DNA of 30,484 nucleotides from an uncultured Holophagaceae bacterium. GTDB lineage: Bacteria > Acidobacteriota > Holophagae > Holophagales > Holophagaceae. The translations under genes and the position numbers were made by a program. Each line of letters starts with the position of its first letter. The stretch's first letter is position 1. Under the pieces are notes generated by a model, which did no database searches, was not told the origin of the DNA, and worked only from the letters and a program-made list of their open reading frames with translations. Below, one piece after another: positions 1-8,114 of the stretch. The DNA lies in the NCBI GenBank assembly GCA_903927605.1, contig CAIYNT010000122.1, positions 1-30,484 on the forward strand, in the 5' to 3' direction.

Positions 1-1
1 C

Positions 2-2179
2 CTCACCAAGCTGGTGCCCCAGGAACCGGGCAAGCCCATGTCCATTGGCGAGGCCCTGAAGAAGAGCGACAAGCTGCGCGAGCTCTACGAGACCGATCCC
101 GAGGTGAAGAACATCCTCGACATCTCGGCGCGCCTGGAAGGCCTGTCCCGCAACACCGGTGTCCATGCGGCCGGGGTCATCATCGCCCCGGACGAGCTCA
201 CCCAGTTCGCGCCCCTCAGCGTGGACAAGGACAAAAAGGTGATGGTGCAGTACACCATGGTCGAGGCCGAACGGGCGGGTCTGCTGAAGATGGACTTCCT
301 GGGCCTGGAGACGCTCACCCAGATCGCCAAGACGCAGGAGGTCATCGCCCGGCGCCATGGGCAGCCCAAGGACATGACCACCATCCGCACCTTCGATGAC
401 AAGAAGACCTTCGACCTGTTTGCGGCGGGCGATACGGATGGCATCTTCCAGTTCGAATCCGGCGGCATGAAGCAGTTGCTGCGGCAACTGGGGCCGGACC
501 GCTTTGACGACCTCATCGCACTCAATGCCCTCTTCCGCCCCGGACCCCTGGGTGCGGGCATGGGCACCACGTACGTGGAGCGCCGCCACGGCCGCGAGCC
601 CGTCACCTACATGTTCCCCGACCTGGAGCCCATCCTCACCCCCACCTACGGCGTGATCCTCTACCAGGAACAGGTGATGCAGATCGCCAGCCTCATCGCC
701 GGGTACACCCTGGGCGAGGCCGACATGCTGCGCCGCGCCATGGGCAAGAAGGACAAGGAGAAGATGGCCAAGGAGAAATCCAAGTTCATCGAGCAGGGCG
801 CGGAGCGGAAATATGACAAGACGAAGGTGGCCGAGCTCTTCGACCTCATCGAATTCTTCGCCGGCTATGGCTTCAACAAGAGCCACAGCGCCGCCTACGC
901 CATGGTGGCCTACGAGACCGCCTACCTGAAAGCCAACTACCCCGTGGAGTTCATGGCGGGCCTGCTGTCCACCAAGTCCGGGCGCACGGACGATGTAGCC
1001 AAGTACGTGCAGAACTGCCGGGAGGGTGGTATCGAGGTGCTGGGGCCGGACATCAATGAGTCGGCGCTCGATTTCACTGCGACGGGGGATCGGCAAATCC
1101 GTTTCGGGTTTGCCGCGGTGAAAGGCCTGGGAGACGCGGCCTTGCAAGCGATCCTGGAGGCGCGTAAAGCGGAAGGAAGGTTCAAGGATCTCTTCCATGC
1201 CCTGAAGAGTACCGACCTCCAGAAGGCCAACCGCAAAGTCTGGGAATCCCTCATCAAGGCCGGCGCCCTCGATAGCCTGGAGCCCAACCGCGCCGCCCTG
1301 CTGCAGGGCCTGCCGGATGCCGTCTCCGCAGCCTCCCGCGGAAGTGGTGATACGGGCATGACCAGTCTCTTCGATGACGCGGAAATGGCCACTCTCAGCG
1401 AGGACTGGCGGGTGCCGGAGAACATCGAACCCTGGGATCGCAAGACCCGCCTGGCCGCCGAGCGCGAGGTGCTGGGCCTCTTCGTCAGCGGCCATCCCCT
1501 GGAAGAGTTCGCCGACGCCATCCAGGTCCATACCCATGGCACCCTGGCCAAGATCTTGGAAGATGCCACCTCAGGCCGTCTGCGGGATCGCAATGAGGTC
1601 ACCCTCGGCGCCATGGTCTCGACCGTCGCCTTCAAGACCAACCAGAAGGGGGAACCCTGGGCCATTCTCCAGGTCGAGGACCTCACCGGGAAAATGGAAG
1701 TCCTCCTCATGGCCAACAAGTGGGATCCAGTCACGAAGAGACCGGGCATGCGCCCCTTCGAGCGCTACCGCCACCTCGCCGTGCCCGAGGCCATGTTGCG
1801 CATCACCGGCGAATTGCGGGTGGAAACGATCCAGGGCAACGGTAGCGGGGGAAATGGAAACGGCGGTGGCGAGATCGAAGAGGATGAAGAACAAACCGTC
1901 GTGAAGGTCTTCGCCACCTTGCTCGAACCGCTCGATGGCTTCCAGGGCCAGGGCTTCACTGGCGCCCTGGTGCGTCTGCCCCCGGGGGAATGCCCGCCGC
2001 GCATGGCCACTATCCTGGCGGATCACCGGGGGGATCTCCCGGTGACCTTCGAGTACCGATCGAAGGAGGGCCTCCTGGCCCGGGTGAAGGCGAGTCCTGA
2101 ACTTTGCCTGAAGCACGATCCCGACCTGGCGGAAAAACTTGCCAAGGAGACGGGCTGTTCGCTGAGCTGGACCTATTGA
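2..2179 (+). CDS. dnaE: DNA polymerase III subunit alpha, 5'-truncated
   Basis: Catalytic subunit of the replicative DNA polymerase. The reading frame is open to the left edge, so the N-terminal PHP domain and the first part of the palm, including the first two catalytic aspartates, lie outside the window. The third palm Asp is visible in LKMDFLGLETLT (residue 94 counting from the GTG at 14; equivalent to E. coli D555). It is followed by DGIFQFESGGM, FRPGPL and the fingers motif HSAAYAMVAYETAYLK. A helix-hairpin-helix segment (GFAAVKGLGDAAL) and an OB domain (VTLGAMVSTVAF onward, about residues 530-640) come next. The OB domain carries a Gly/Asn-rich plus acidic insert near residues 612-635. 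The gene ends with TGA and cysE begins 27 bp later. The family call is very secure; the start lies off-window. Confidence 0.97.
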   Translation, partial: LTKLVPQEPGKPMSIGEALKKSDKLRELYETDPEVKNILDISARLEGLSRNTGVHAAGVIIAPDELTQFAPLSVDKDKKVMVQYTMVEAERAGLLKMDFLGLETLTQIAKTQEVIARRHGQPKDMTTIRTFDDKKTFDLFAAGDTDGIFQFESGGMKQLLRQLGPDRFDDLIALNALFRPGPLGAGMGTTYVERRHGREPVTYMFPDLEPILTPTYGVILYQEQVMQIASLIAGYTLGEADMLRRAMGKKDKEKMAKEKSKFIEQGAERKYDKTKVAELFDLIEFFAGYGFNKSHSAAYAMVAYETAYLKANYPVEFMAGLLSTKSGRTDDVAKYVQNCREGGIEVLGPDINESALDFTATGDRQIRFGFAAVKGLGDAALQAILEARKAEGRFKDLFHALKSTDLQKANRKVWESLIKAGALDSLEPNRAALLQGLPDAVSAASRGSGDTGMTSLFDDAEMATLSEDWRVPENIEPWDRKTRLAAEREVLGLFVSGHPLEEFADAIQVHTHGTLAKILEDATSGRLRDRNEVTLGAMVSTVAFKTNQKGEPWAILQVEDLTGKMEVLLMANKWDPVTKRPGMRPFERYRHLAVPEAMLRITGELRVETIQGNGSGGNGNGGGEIEEDEEQTVVKVFATLLEPLDGFQGQGFTGALVRLPPGECPPRMATILADHRGDLPVTFEYRSKEGLLARVKASPELCLKHDPDLAEKLAKETGCSLSWTY

Positions 2180-2206
2180 TCGTCCTTCCGGAGTATCCTC
2201 ATTCGC

Positions 2207-3103
2207 ATGCCAAAGACCCGTTCCACCCCCGAGCCTGATCTCCACGCTGTCATCGAGGCCCTGGCCAAAGCCTCCACCTCCATCAAGGAGATGCCTCTGG
2301 GCCGTCGTGAGTTCCCTTCGCGCACGGCCTTGGCCGCCCTCGTGGAGGACCTGCGGGGCCTGTTGTTCCCGGGCTACTTCGGGGCTTCCGAGCTGAGGGC
2401 GGACACCTTGCGCTACCACCTGGGCGCCTGCATGGACCGGGTGGCCCACGGCCTCTCCGACCAGATCCAGCGGGGCCTGATGGCCGCCAACGCCACCTGT
2501 CCCGATTGTGCAGAGCGTTCCCAGGCTCTGGCCCGTTCCTTCCTGGCGAAGCTGCCGGAAGTCCGCCGCCTGCTGGCCACGGACATCCAGGCGGGCTTCG
2601 AGGGCGATCCCGCCGCCACCAGTCCCGAAGAGGTGCTGTTCTCCTATCCTGGGCTGCTGGCTGTCACCAGCCAGCGCCTCGCCCACGAGCTCCTGAAGCT
2701 GGGCGTACCCCTGCTGCCGCGCATGATCACCGAACACGCCCATAGCCTCACGGGCATCGACATCCATCCAGGCGCCCAGATCGGCGAGCGGTTCTTCATC
2801 GACCACGGCACGGGCGTCGTCATTGGCGAGACCTGCATCATCGGCCGCAACGTGCGGATCTACCAGGGCGTGACGCTCGGTGCCAAGAGCTTCCCCCTCG
2901 ACGCCGAAGGCCATCCCATCAAGGGCGTGCCGCGCCATCCGGTGGTGGAGGATGACGTGATCGTGTACTCCAACGCCACCATCCTCGGCCGCATCACCCT
3001 CGGGAAGGGCTCGGCCATTGGCGGCAACGTGTGGCTCACCCGCAGCGTGCCGCCGGGCAGCGTCATCACCCAGGCCAACGAGAAGGATGGGATGCCCTCA
3101 TGA
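2207..3103 (+). CDS. cysE: serine O-acetyltransferase
   Basis: Makes O-acetylserine from serine and acetyl-CoA, the first step of cysteine synthesis; cytosolic. The protein has 298 residues. An alpha-helical N-terminal half is followed from about residue 183 by a left-handed beta-helix of hexapeptide repeats (HPGAQIGERFFIDHGTGVVIGE, then IIGRNVRIYQGVTLG). Asp185 (GIDIHPGA) and His200 (IDHGTG) match the catalytic Asp/His pair of CysE. The N-terminal domain is longer than in E. coli and carries CPDC (98-101), a form seen in many non-enteric homologues. The C-terminus ends in KDGMPS rather than the terminal Ile that docks into cysteine synthase CysK, so complex formation is doubtful (inference). 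ATG chosen at 2207. No cysK lies nearby. Confidence 0.95.
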   Translation: MPKTRSTPEPDLHAVIEALAKASTSIKEMPLGRREFPSRTALAALVEDLRGLLFPGYFGASELRADTLRYHLGACMDRVAHGLSDQIQRGLMAANATCPDCAERSQALARSFLAKLPEVRRLLATDIQAGFEGDPAATSPEEVLFSYPGLLAVTSQRLAHELLKLGVPLLPRMITEHAHSLTGIDIHPGAQIGERFFIDHGTGVVIGETCIIGRNVRIYQGVTLGAKSFPLDAEGHPIKGVPRHPVVEDDVIVYSNATILGRITLGKGSAIGGNVWLTRSVPPGSVITQANEKDGMPS

Positions 3104-3119
3104 ATGAGAGCGTGTCTTC

Positions 3120-3521
3120 ATGAGCATGATCCTGCGGTTCATCTTTTCTGCCATTGGCCTGCTGGTGGCCTGCTCCTTCGTGCCCGGCCTGGGGCATGGC
3201 TCGTTCCTGGATCTGCTGATCGTGGCGGTCCTCCTGGCCGCATTGAATACCACCGTGGGTTCCTTCCTCAAGGTCATCGCCATGGTGCCCATGGCCTGCT
3301 CCTTCGGCTGCTTCAGCCTCGTCATCAACGGCCTGGTCTTCTGGCTGGCGGGGGCCCTGTCCTCGAAGCTGGGGCTGAATTTCACCGTGAGCGGCTTCTG
3401 GGCGGGCTTCTTCGGCGCCCTGGTCTCCAGCGTCATCGCCTCCCTCCTCAACGGGATCTTCATCCCCAAGGACCGGCAGCGTCCCCAGGGGCCGCCGCCG
3501 ACCATCAAGGTGGTGAACTGA
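3120..3521 (+). CDS. phage holin family IV / YvlD-like membrane protein
   Basis: A 133-residue integral membrane protein with four predicted hydrophobic helices and a short basic, Pro-rich tail (KDRQRPQGPPP). The layout MILRFIFSAIGLLVA, LLIVAVLLAALNTTVG and LVINGLVFWLAG, followed by a final helix ending in NGIF, is that of the mycobacterial 4-TMS phage-holin superfamily IV / YvlD family (Pfam PF04020). These are common single chromosomal genes of unknown role and are not evidence of a prophage. The gene follows cysE by 16 bp and is probably co-transcribed with it. A second in-frame ATG lies two codons in, so the start may be 3120 or 3126. Function not assigned. Confidence 0.85.
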   Translation: MSMILRFIFSAIGLLVACSFVPGLGHGSFLDLLIVAVLLAALNTTVGSFLKVIAMVPMACSFGCFSLVINGLVFWLAGALSSKLGLNFTVSGFWAGFFGALVSSVIASLLNGIFIPKDRQRPQGPPPTIKVVN

Positions 3522-3549
3522 AATCGGCGGGACACCACAAGATTGAGGC

Positions 3550-4188
3550 TCAGCCCAGGACCACCTGCCTGCGCGCGTGCCAGAGCCACCAGCCGCCCCA
3601 GGCCCAGGCCAGGACCATCAGCAGGGCGCCAATCGCATGGGCGAAAACCGCCAGCCGGTGATCCCAGGCCAACAGGCCCATCGGTTCCAGGATGTTGTGC
3701 CAGTCGTGGCGGAGGATGCGCAGCTCGGCCAGTTCCTCGTTCCACTCACCCACCAGCGGCAGATCCATCGTTCGGGCATCGCCGATGTAGGGTGCCAGAT
3801 CCAACAGGTTCTCCCCTGCCCACCACAGGCACAGGGTCGCGGGAAAGGGCTTCCCTTCGCGCAGCAGGAATACGCCACCCAGCAGCAACGGCAACAGGAA
3901 CTGGAACAGACTGCCCCCCAGAAACATCAGCCACTGCCCGAAAGGCCTGAACAGGAGGTGGCCGAACTCATGGAAGGGCAGATTGATGTTGTGCATGAAG
4001 GAGCCACCGATGTCGCCGCCGAGGCAATCGTAGGCGATCAACCGGAGGCCCCAGGCCAGAAAGAAGAGATAGAGGCACGCATAGGCCATGAGCGCTTCGC
4101 GGGTGAGGTCCTCCGGCACGGTGCTGAGCCGCTCAAGCGCAGACTGCAGCCAGGGATGGTAACCACGGGAACCAGGAGCCGATGCCAT
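3550..4188 (-). CDS. HEFGH-motif integral membrane protein, M50 peptidase-like
   Basis: A 212-residue membrane protein with about four hydrophobic segments. Segment 2 begins with HEFGH (73-77), an HExxH zinc motif at the start of a transmembrane helix, as in site-2-protease (M50) metalloproteases. Downstream ENLLDLAPYIGDAR could supply the Asn/Asp part of a third-ligand motif, but the exact LDG signature of S2P is absent. The conserved-looking RHDWHNILE segment follows. ATG at 4188 was chosen because the sequence beyond it runs into the plsC coding region, which stops 38 bp upstream. It is the third gene of a ppiA-plsC-this cluster. Substrate and activity are unknown; it could be a non-peptidase relative. 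Confidence 0.7.
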   Translation of the reverse strand: MASAPGSRGYHPWLQSALERLSTVPEDLTREALMAYACLYLFFLAWGLRLIAYDCLGGDIGGSFMHNINLPFHEFGHLLFRPFGQWLMFLGGSLFQFLLPLLLGGVFLLREGKPFPATLCLWWAGENLLDLAPYIGDARTMDLPLVGEWNEELAELRILRHDWHNILEPMGLLAWDHRLAVFAHAIGALLMVLAWAWGGWWLWHARRQVVLG

Positions 4189-4226
4189 CCATCCAGCGTA
4201 GGTCAAAGTCTGCTGTTTGGCGGCAG

Positions 4227-4961
4227 CTAAGGAACTCTCGCCACGAGCGCCCGCACCGCGGCCTCGGCGGCCACCCGGAGGGCCTCCACATCCTGGAAAT
4301 CGGCGGGCTCCAGGGGTTCGCCCACGGTGATGCGGTAGGGACCGTCCTTCACGCGCCAAGTCCCCTTGGGCAGAATCTCCGGCCCACCGTGGATGGCAAA
4401 CGGCACCAGGCAGACGCCAGCCTCGAAGGCCAGGGCAAAGACCCCTTTCTTGAAGGGCAGGAGCTGACCGTCCCGACTCCTCGTGCCTTCGGGAAAAGCC
4501 ACAATGCTCTGACCGGAGCGGATCTGCTGGGCGGCCCGTTGCAGGCTCTCCAGCGAGGCCTGTCGGTTCCCTCGATCAATGAAGATGAAGTCCGCCAACC
4601 AGATCACCCAGCCCAGAAAGGGTACGCGGGCCAGTTCCCGCTTCGCGATGAACACGGGCTGGGAGGGGAGAGTGGAAATCATCAGGGGCGGATCGAACAA
4701 GGACGTGTGGTTGCCGATGAACACGGCCGGTTGCGGACCGTCCCGCAGGGCCGCCGGAAGTCCTTCCCAACCCACAAGCTGACGCCGGATGCCAAAGGCC
4801 CAGGCGGTTCCTCGGATATACCAAGGTGCCACCCGCCAGAAAGCCCGCCTTCCGCCGAGAAAGGGCGCCAACAGGAAGCAGAGCCCCACGGACAGGACCA
4901 GGGCCACTCCGCCCAGGATCCAGACCAGGGCAGGCCTGAGGAAGGGGCGCGTCGGTACCAC
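4227..4961 (-). CDS. plsC: 1-acyl-sn-glycerol-3-phosphate acyltransferase
   Basis: Acylates lysophosphatidic acid to phosphatidic acid in phospholipid synthesis; inner membrane. The protein has 244 residues with an N-terminal hydrophobic segment (LVWILGGVALVLSVGLCFLLAPFL). The four acyltransferase motifs are present in order: NHTSLFD (HX4D catalytic), FIDRGNR, FPEGTRSRDGQ and LVPFAIHG. The GTG start at 4961 follows the ppiA stop codon immediately, so translation is probably coupled. No clear Shine-Dalgarno is seen there, and a slightly internal start is possible. Family call firm; acyl preference unknown. Confidence 0.93.
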   Translation of the reverse strand: MVPTRPFLRPALVWILGGVALVLSVGLCFLLAPFLGGRRAFWRVAPWYIRGTAWAFGIRRQLVGWEGLPAALRDGPQPAVFIGNHTSLFDPPLMISTLPSQPVFIAKRELARVPFLGWVIWLADFIFIDRGNRQASLESLQRAAQQIRSGQSIVAFPEGTRSRDGQLLPFKKGVFALAFEAGVCLVPFAIHGGPEILPKGTWRVKDGPYRITVGEPLEPADFQDVEALRVAAEAAVRALVARVP

Positions 4962-5609
4962 CTACTGGGCGGGCAGCAGCACAGCATCCTTGAGGCGCAC
5001 TGTGAACTGCGGGACGTCGCCCATGCCCCGACGCCATTCGGTCATGACCTTCGCGATCTTGTCCACCGCATCCATGCCCGCGACCACCCGGCCGAAGACG
5101 CAGTACCCGTAACCTTCTTCGCTCATGTCCCGGTGATCCAGGCGGGGGTTGTCCATCACATTGATGTAGAACTGCGCCATGGCGCTGTGGGGCGCGCCTG
5201 TGCGGGCCATGGCGATAGTGCCTCGGAGGTTCTTCAGGCCTGCCTTGAAGGTCTGGGGCGCTTCGTTGAAGATCGCAGCCCGGGTGGGCTTCTCCTCCAA
5301 GTTCTCCAGCAGGCCACCGCCCTGGATCATGAAGCCCTCGATGACCCGGTGGAAGATGGTGCCCTTGTAATGGCCGTCCCGCACATATTGCAGGAAGTTC
5401 TCCACGGTCTTCGGGGCCAACTCCGGCTCCAGCTCCACCACGACGGGACCATAGCTGGTGAGCAGCTGTACCCGGGGCTTGGCCATGGGCACCTGTGTGG
5501 GCTCTGGCGTTGCGGCAGGCAACGTGGTCCCCGGAACTGGAGGAATCGTCGGGGATTGCGCAGTCAGGGGAAAGACGAGGGCCAGGGTGCAGAGGAAGGT
5601 GCGGATCAC
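4962..5609 (-). CDS. ppiA: exported cyclophilin-type peptidyl-prolyl isomerase
   Basis: A protein of 215 residues. The N-terminus is a signal peptide (IRTFLCTLALVFPLTAQS) followed by a Pro/Thr-rich linker of about 35 residues. The cyclophilin core follows (TSYGPVVVELEPELAPKTVENFLQYV, then YKGTIFHRVIEGFMIQGG). The core keeps the FHRV and FMIQGG active-site stretches and QFYINV, as in bacterial PpiA. It catalyses prolyl isomerisation, here in the periplasm. GTG at 5609 was chosen because CAGGAG sits 5 bp upstream and the signal peptide starts directly after it; the frame stays open further upstream only as non-coding read-through. The downstream gene plsC abuts it. Confidence 0.92.
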   Translation of the reverse strand: MIRTFLCTLALVFPLTAQSPTIPPVPGTTLPAATPEPTQVPMAKPRVQLLTSYGPVVVELEPELAPKTVENFLQYVRDGHYKGTIFHRVIEGFMIQGGGLLENLEEKPTRAAIFNEAPQTFKAGLKNLRGTIAMARTGAPHSAMAQFYINVMDNPRLDHRDMSEEGYGYCVFGRVVAGMDAVDKIAKVMTEWRRGMGDVPQFTVRLKDAVLLPAQ

Positions 5610-5765
5610 GGCGACTCCTGGGAGACGGAAGTTGTTGAGTATGAGCCTAACGGAAAGGAGTGGACCGGCCCAGGCGCAACGCGCCTGGGACCACCTCGGA
5701 CGAGGTGCACTGCGGTACCCAGATTCTGCCGCGAATCGCCAGGAGGTCCCCGTTATCGTGTTGTC
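5610..5765. promoter_or_regulatory. divergent ppiA/prepilin peptidase intergenic region with two adjacent hairpins
   Basis: This gap separates divergently transcribed genes and should hold both promoters, though no clear -35/-10 pair was recognised. It contains two back-to-back inverted repeats. The first is CCCAGGCGC-AAC-GCGCCTGGG (5669-5689, 9-bp perfect stem). Two bases later comes CACCTCG-GA-CGAGGTG (5692-5707). Both would fold in the prepilin peptidase leader transcript. Neither is followed by a T-run, so they are not intrinsic terminators. Confidence 0.6.
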
Positions 5766-6680
5766 ATGCCCTTCATTGACCTGCCCCCCTGGATGATTTC
5801 GCTGCTGCTGGCCCCCTTCGGCCTGGTGGTGGGGTCCTTCGGGAATGTGTTGGTCCATCGCCTGCCCCAGGAGGATCCGGCCGAGCGGAACGTCATCACC
5901 AAAGCCAGCCAATGCCCTGGCTGCAAGGCGAAGATCAAGCCCTGGCACAACGTGCCCCTGCTCGGGTGGCTTTGGTTGCGGGGCAAGTGCGCCGCCTGCG
6001 GCTGGCGGATCCCCGTGCGCTACCCGCTGGTGGAGTTGCTCACGGGGTTGCTGTTCGCCGCCTCGCCTTGGATCTTCCCCTTCGGCACGCTCATCTGGTT
6101 CAAGGGCCTGCTTTGCGGCTTTGCGCTGATCGTGCTGTTCTTCACGGATCTCACAGAAATGATGCTGCCGGATGCGCTCCAGATTCCCCTCATGGCGCTG
6201 GGCGTGCTGCTGAGCCTGCCCCAGGCCTTCCGTCCTGAAGCCCTGATGAAGATCTGGACCGGCCCGGGCGACATCCTCCAGGCCCTGGCCTTCCACAACG
6301 GCCTGCAGCCCGCCCCCGCCTACCATGGCTTTGAGTCCACGGTCACCTGGCAGAACAGCCTCCTCGGCCTGGTGGCAGGGTACGGCGTGCCCGCCCTGAT
6401 GAACCAGCTCTACAAGGCCATCCGGAAGACCGATGGCTTGGGCATGGGCGACTTCAAGATGTTGGCCTGGCTGGGCGCTTTTTGGGGCTGGGCCCCCATG
6501 CTGGGCATCCTCTTTCTGGGCGCTGGCCTCGGCGCTGCCGTGGGCATCCCGCTCATGCTCATGCGCCGTTCCAGCGGCCAGACCATGCTGCCCTTCGGTT
6601 GCTTCCTGGCCCTGGCCACCCCCATCGTCGTGTTCTTCGGCCGGGCGCTGTGGCTGGGCTACCTGGGGCTGGTGGGTTAG
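5766..6680 (+). CDS. pilD: type IV prepilin peptidase / methyltransferase (A24 family)
   Basis: Cleaves and N-methylates type IV pilins or type II secretion pseudopilins in the inner membrane. The protein has 304 residues. The cytosolic zinc-binding segment has the two CxxC pairs (C50/C53 and C75/C78) with the usual FGNVLVHRLP lead-in and RYPLVELLTGLLF. The catalytic Asp residues are D128 (FFTDLTEMMLPD) and D229 in LGMGDFKML (GxGD). The loop between them is about 35 residues longer than in classical PilD (around LKIWTGPGD to TVTWQNS). ATG at 5766 was chosen because the conserved protein begins there; the frame is open far upstream only as a GC-rich shadow. No pilin genes are adjacent. Its 3' end is repeated at 7827-7955. 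Confidence 0.93.
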   Translation: MPFIDLPPWMISLLLAPFGLVVGSFGNVLVHRLPQEDPAERNVITKASQCPGCKAKIKPWHNVPLLGWLWLRGKCAACGWRIPVRYPLVELLTGLLFAASPWIFPFGTLIWFKGLLCGFALIVLFFTDLTEMMLPDALQIPLMALGVLLSLPQAFRPEALMKIWTGPGDILQALAFHNGLQPAPAYHGFESTVTWQNSLLGLVAGYGVPALMNQLYKAIRKTDGLGMGDFKMLAWLGAFWGWAPMLGILFLGAGLGAAVGIPLMLMRRSSGQTMLPFGCFLALATPIVVFFGRALWLGYLGLVG

Positions 6681-6704
6681 GATCGCCGGGCTGCCGGAAC
6701 GAAC

Positions 6705-7718
6705 CTATCGCAGGGTCCGGTCGAAGAAGACCATCAACTCGGCCCCCAGGGTCCGGAGGAAGGCTGCCCGGTCGAAGCCCGGTGGATCGTCGCGGATGTC
6801 GCCGTCCGGGGTCGGGATGGGCATGGTGGGCGTGTCCATGAAGGCGAAGTGCCAGGCGTTGGGCACCGGCCGGTACTCCGCGCCAGGCACGTTGCTCACG
6901 ATCCACTGGGCGTGGAAGCGGGGCACGAGCCAGCGGTCCTTCTCCCCAGCGTAGACCACTACGGGGATATCCACTTTCGCCAGGGACGCGGCGCTGAAAA
7001 GCACGCCCACCGGCGCCAGGGCCGCCACGGCGCGCACGCGCGGGTCCTTCAGGGGGCGGGGATCCCTGGGTGGATCGGGCCGGTCACGCCTTCCCGTGCT
7101 ACAGAACAGTGGGTCCTCCTTCGCCTTGTCTCCCTGGCAATGCTGGGCGAGGCGGGCGGAGTCGGGTACGCCTCCGGCCAGGGCCACGACGGTGTAGCCT
7201 CCCGCCGAGTGGCCGAAGGCGGCGATCTTCGGGCCCTTGGCGTCGCGGGGGATCCGGTCCTTCCAGGCGGGATCGGCCAGCAGGGCATCGATGACGCGGC
7301 TCACCTGGCGTGGGCGTTCCAGGAAGTAGCGCTCCGGCGTCTGGTTGATGAGGGTGGAGTCCTGCCAGTTGTCGCCGGGGTGGCGCAGGGCCGCCACGAG
7401 GTAGCCGTTGGCGGCCAGGGCCTCCGCGATCCGGCTGTGGCCCAGCTCCGACCCACCCAGTCCGTGGCTAACCAGGACGAGGCCCCGGATGCCGGGCTCC
7501 GGGGCGGCCTGCGGAGCAACATGGAGGATAAAGGGCCCCATGGGGATCTCCCGGGCCTTGGCCTGGGTGGGGTAGTAGAGGACCACCACCGTGCCCGCGG
7601 AACGGGGCGTGGGCCCAGGCAGTTCCAGCTGGGTCCAGCCCACCTGGGCGGCCAGGGCGCTCGTCGCCGCCGCAAGGAGGACGGGAATCCAGGTGAATCG
7701 GCGGAAGGCATGGAGCAT
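6705..7718 (-). CDS. exported alpha/beta hydrolase (chlorophyllase/dienelactone hydrolase-like)
   Basis: A 337-residue protein with a signal peptide (FTWIPVLLAAATSALAAQ). The alpha/beta-hydrolase core has an oxyanion stretch VLVSHGLGGS (82-90), the nucleophile elbow GHSAGG with Ser171, and a strand-loop with VVYAGEKDRWLVP that likely supplies the acid. A C-terminal NAWHFAFMD carries the likely catalytic His. The general plan matches predicted dienelactone hydrolases and platelet-activating-factor acetylhydrolase-like esterases. Substrate unknown. It is a single gene, convergent with the prepilin peptidase gene (24-bp gap), and it sits between two copies of that gene's 3' end, hinting at insertion by recombination. 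Confidence 0.85.
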   Translation of the reverse strand: MLHAFRRFTWIPVLLAAATSALAAQVGWTQLELPGPTPRSAGTVVVLYYPTQAKAREIPMGPFILHVAPQAAPEPGIRGLVLVSHGLGGSELGHSRIAEALAANGYLVAALRHPGDNWQDSTLINQTPERYFLERPRQVSRVIDALLADPAWKDRIPRDAKGPKIAAFGHSAGGYTVVALAGGVPDSARLAQHCQGDKAKEDPLFCSTGRRDRPDPPRDPRPLKDPRVRAVAALAPVGVLFSAASLAKVDIPVVVYAGEKDRWLVPRFHAQWIVSNVPGAEYRPVPNAWHFAFMDTPTMPIPTPDGDIRDDPPGFDRAAFLRTLGAELMVFFDRTLR

Positions 7719-7826
7719 GGCGGCACCTTGGGATTGGGACGGATGAGGGATTCAAGATCATTCTAGGCGAGGGACAAACCGTCGGCCGGATCCGTGCATC
7801 TCCAGCCCCAAACCCCGGCGGCTAGC
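7719..7826. other. hydrolase upstream region
   Basis: Short non-coding stretch upstream of the minus-strand hydrolase, adjoining the duplicated prepilin peptidase fragment. No convincing promoter or structure recognised. Confidence 0.5.
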
Positions 7827-7955
7827 ATGCTGATGATGCAACGCTCCAGCGGCCAGACCATGCTGCCCTTCGGCTGCTTCCTGGCCCTGGCCATACCCAT
7901 CGTCGTGTTCTTCGGGCGGACACTGTGGCTGGGGTACCTGGGTTGGGCGGGCTGA
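7827..7955 (+). pseudogene. orphan copy of the prepilin peptidase 3' end
   Basis: A 43-codon open frame ending in TGA. Its translation matches the last 42 residues of the intact prepilin peptidase (coding 6552-6680) at about 34 of 42 positions. The shared core includes RSSGQTMLPFGCFLALA, PIVVFFGR and LWLGYLG. Several differences are synonymous (GGT/GGC, GGC/GGG), so this is a diverged copy rather than a fresh duplication. No cytosolic zinc domain or catalytic Asp is present, so it cannot be a working peptidase. It lies on the far side of the hydrolase gene, in the same orientation as the intact copy. Confidence 0.85.
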
Positions 7956-8114
7956 CGGCACTTGTGTTCACCATTCCGCAGGCCCGCGTGATGGTACCTT
8001 CATGGCACGGTCGGCGAGTGCATATCGCCAAGTCCGGCGGCGACAGTGTGTGTTTCACCGTCGTTTCGAACCGTGGTGCGCAACCCCCCAACACACGCTC
8101 AAGGTGCAGGCAAC
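7956..8114 (+). promoter_or_regulatory. CoA-transferase upstream region with a sigma54-like element
   Basis: Positions 7992-8007 read TGGTACCTTCATGGCA. This fits TGGCAC-N5-TTGCW with two mismatches and the exact GG-N10-GC spacing, in the direction of the CoA-transferase gene (ATG about 110 bp on). No CAAWWWTGT enhancer copy is seen upstream, so the assignment is tentative. Confidence 0.35.

Noticed and set aside
1571..2938. Minus-strand frame across dnaE and cysE
   Set aside because: Covers two certain genes on the other strand; no motifs.
3120..3521. Prophage remnant suggested by a holin-like gene
   Set aside because: The YvlD-type family is chromosomal and there are no phage genes around it.
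4182..5765. Long plus-strand frame running into the prepilin peptidase
   Set aside because: It lies opposite plsC, ppiA and the HEFGH gene, which have clear family motifs; it is an antisense frame kept open by high GC.
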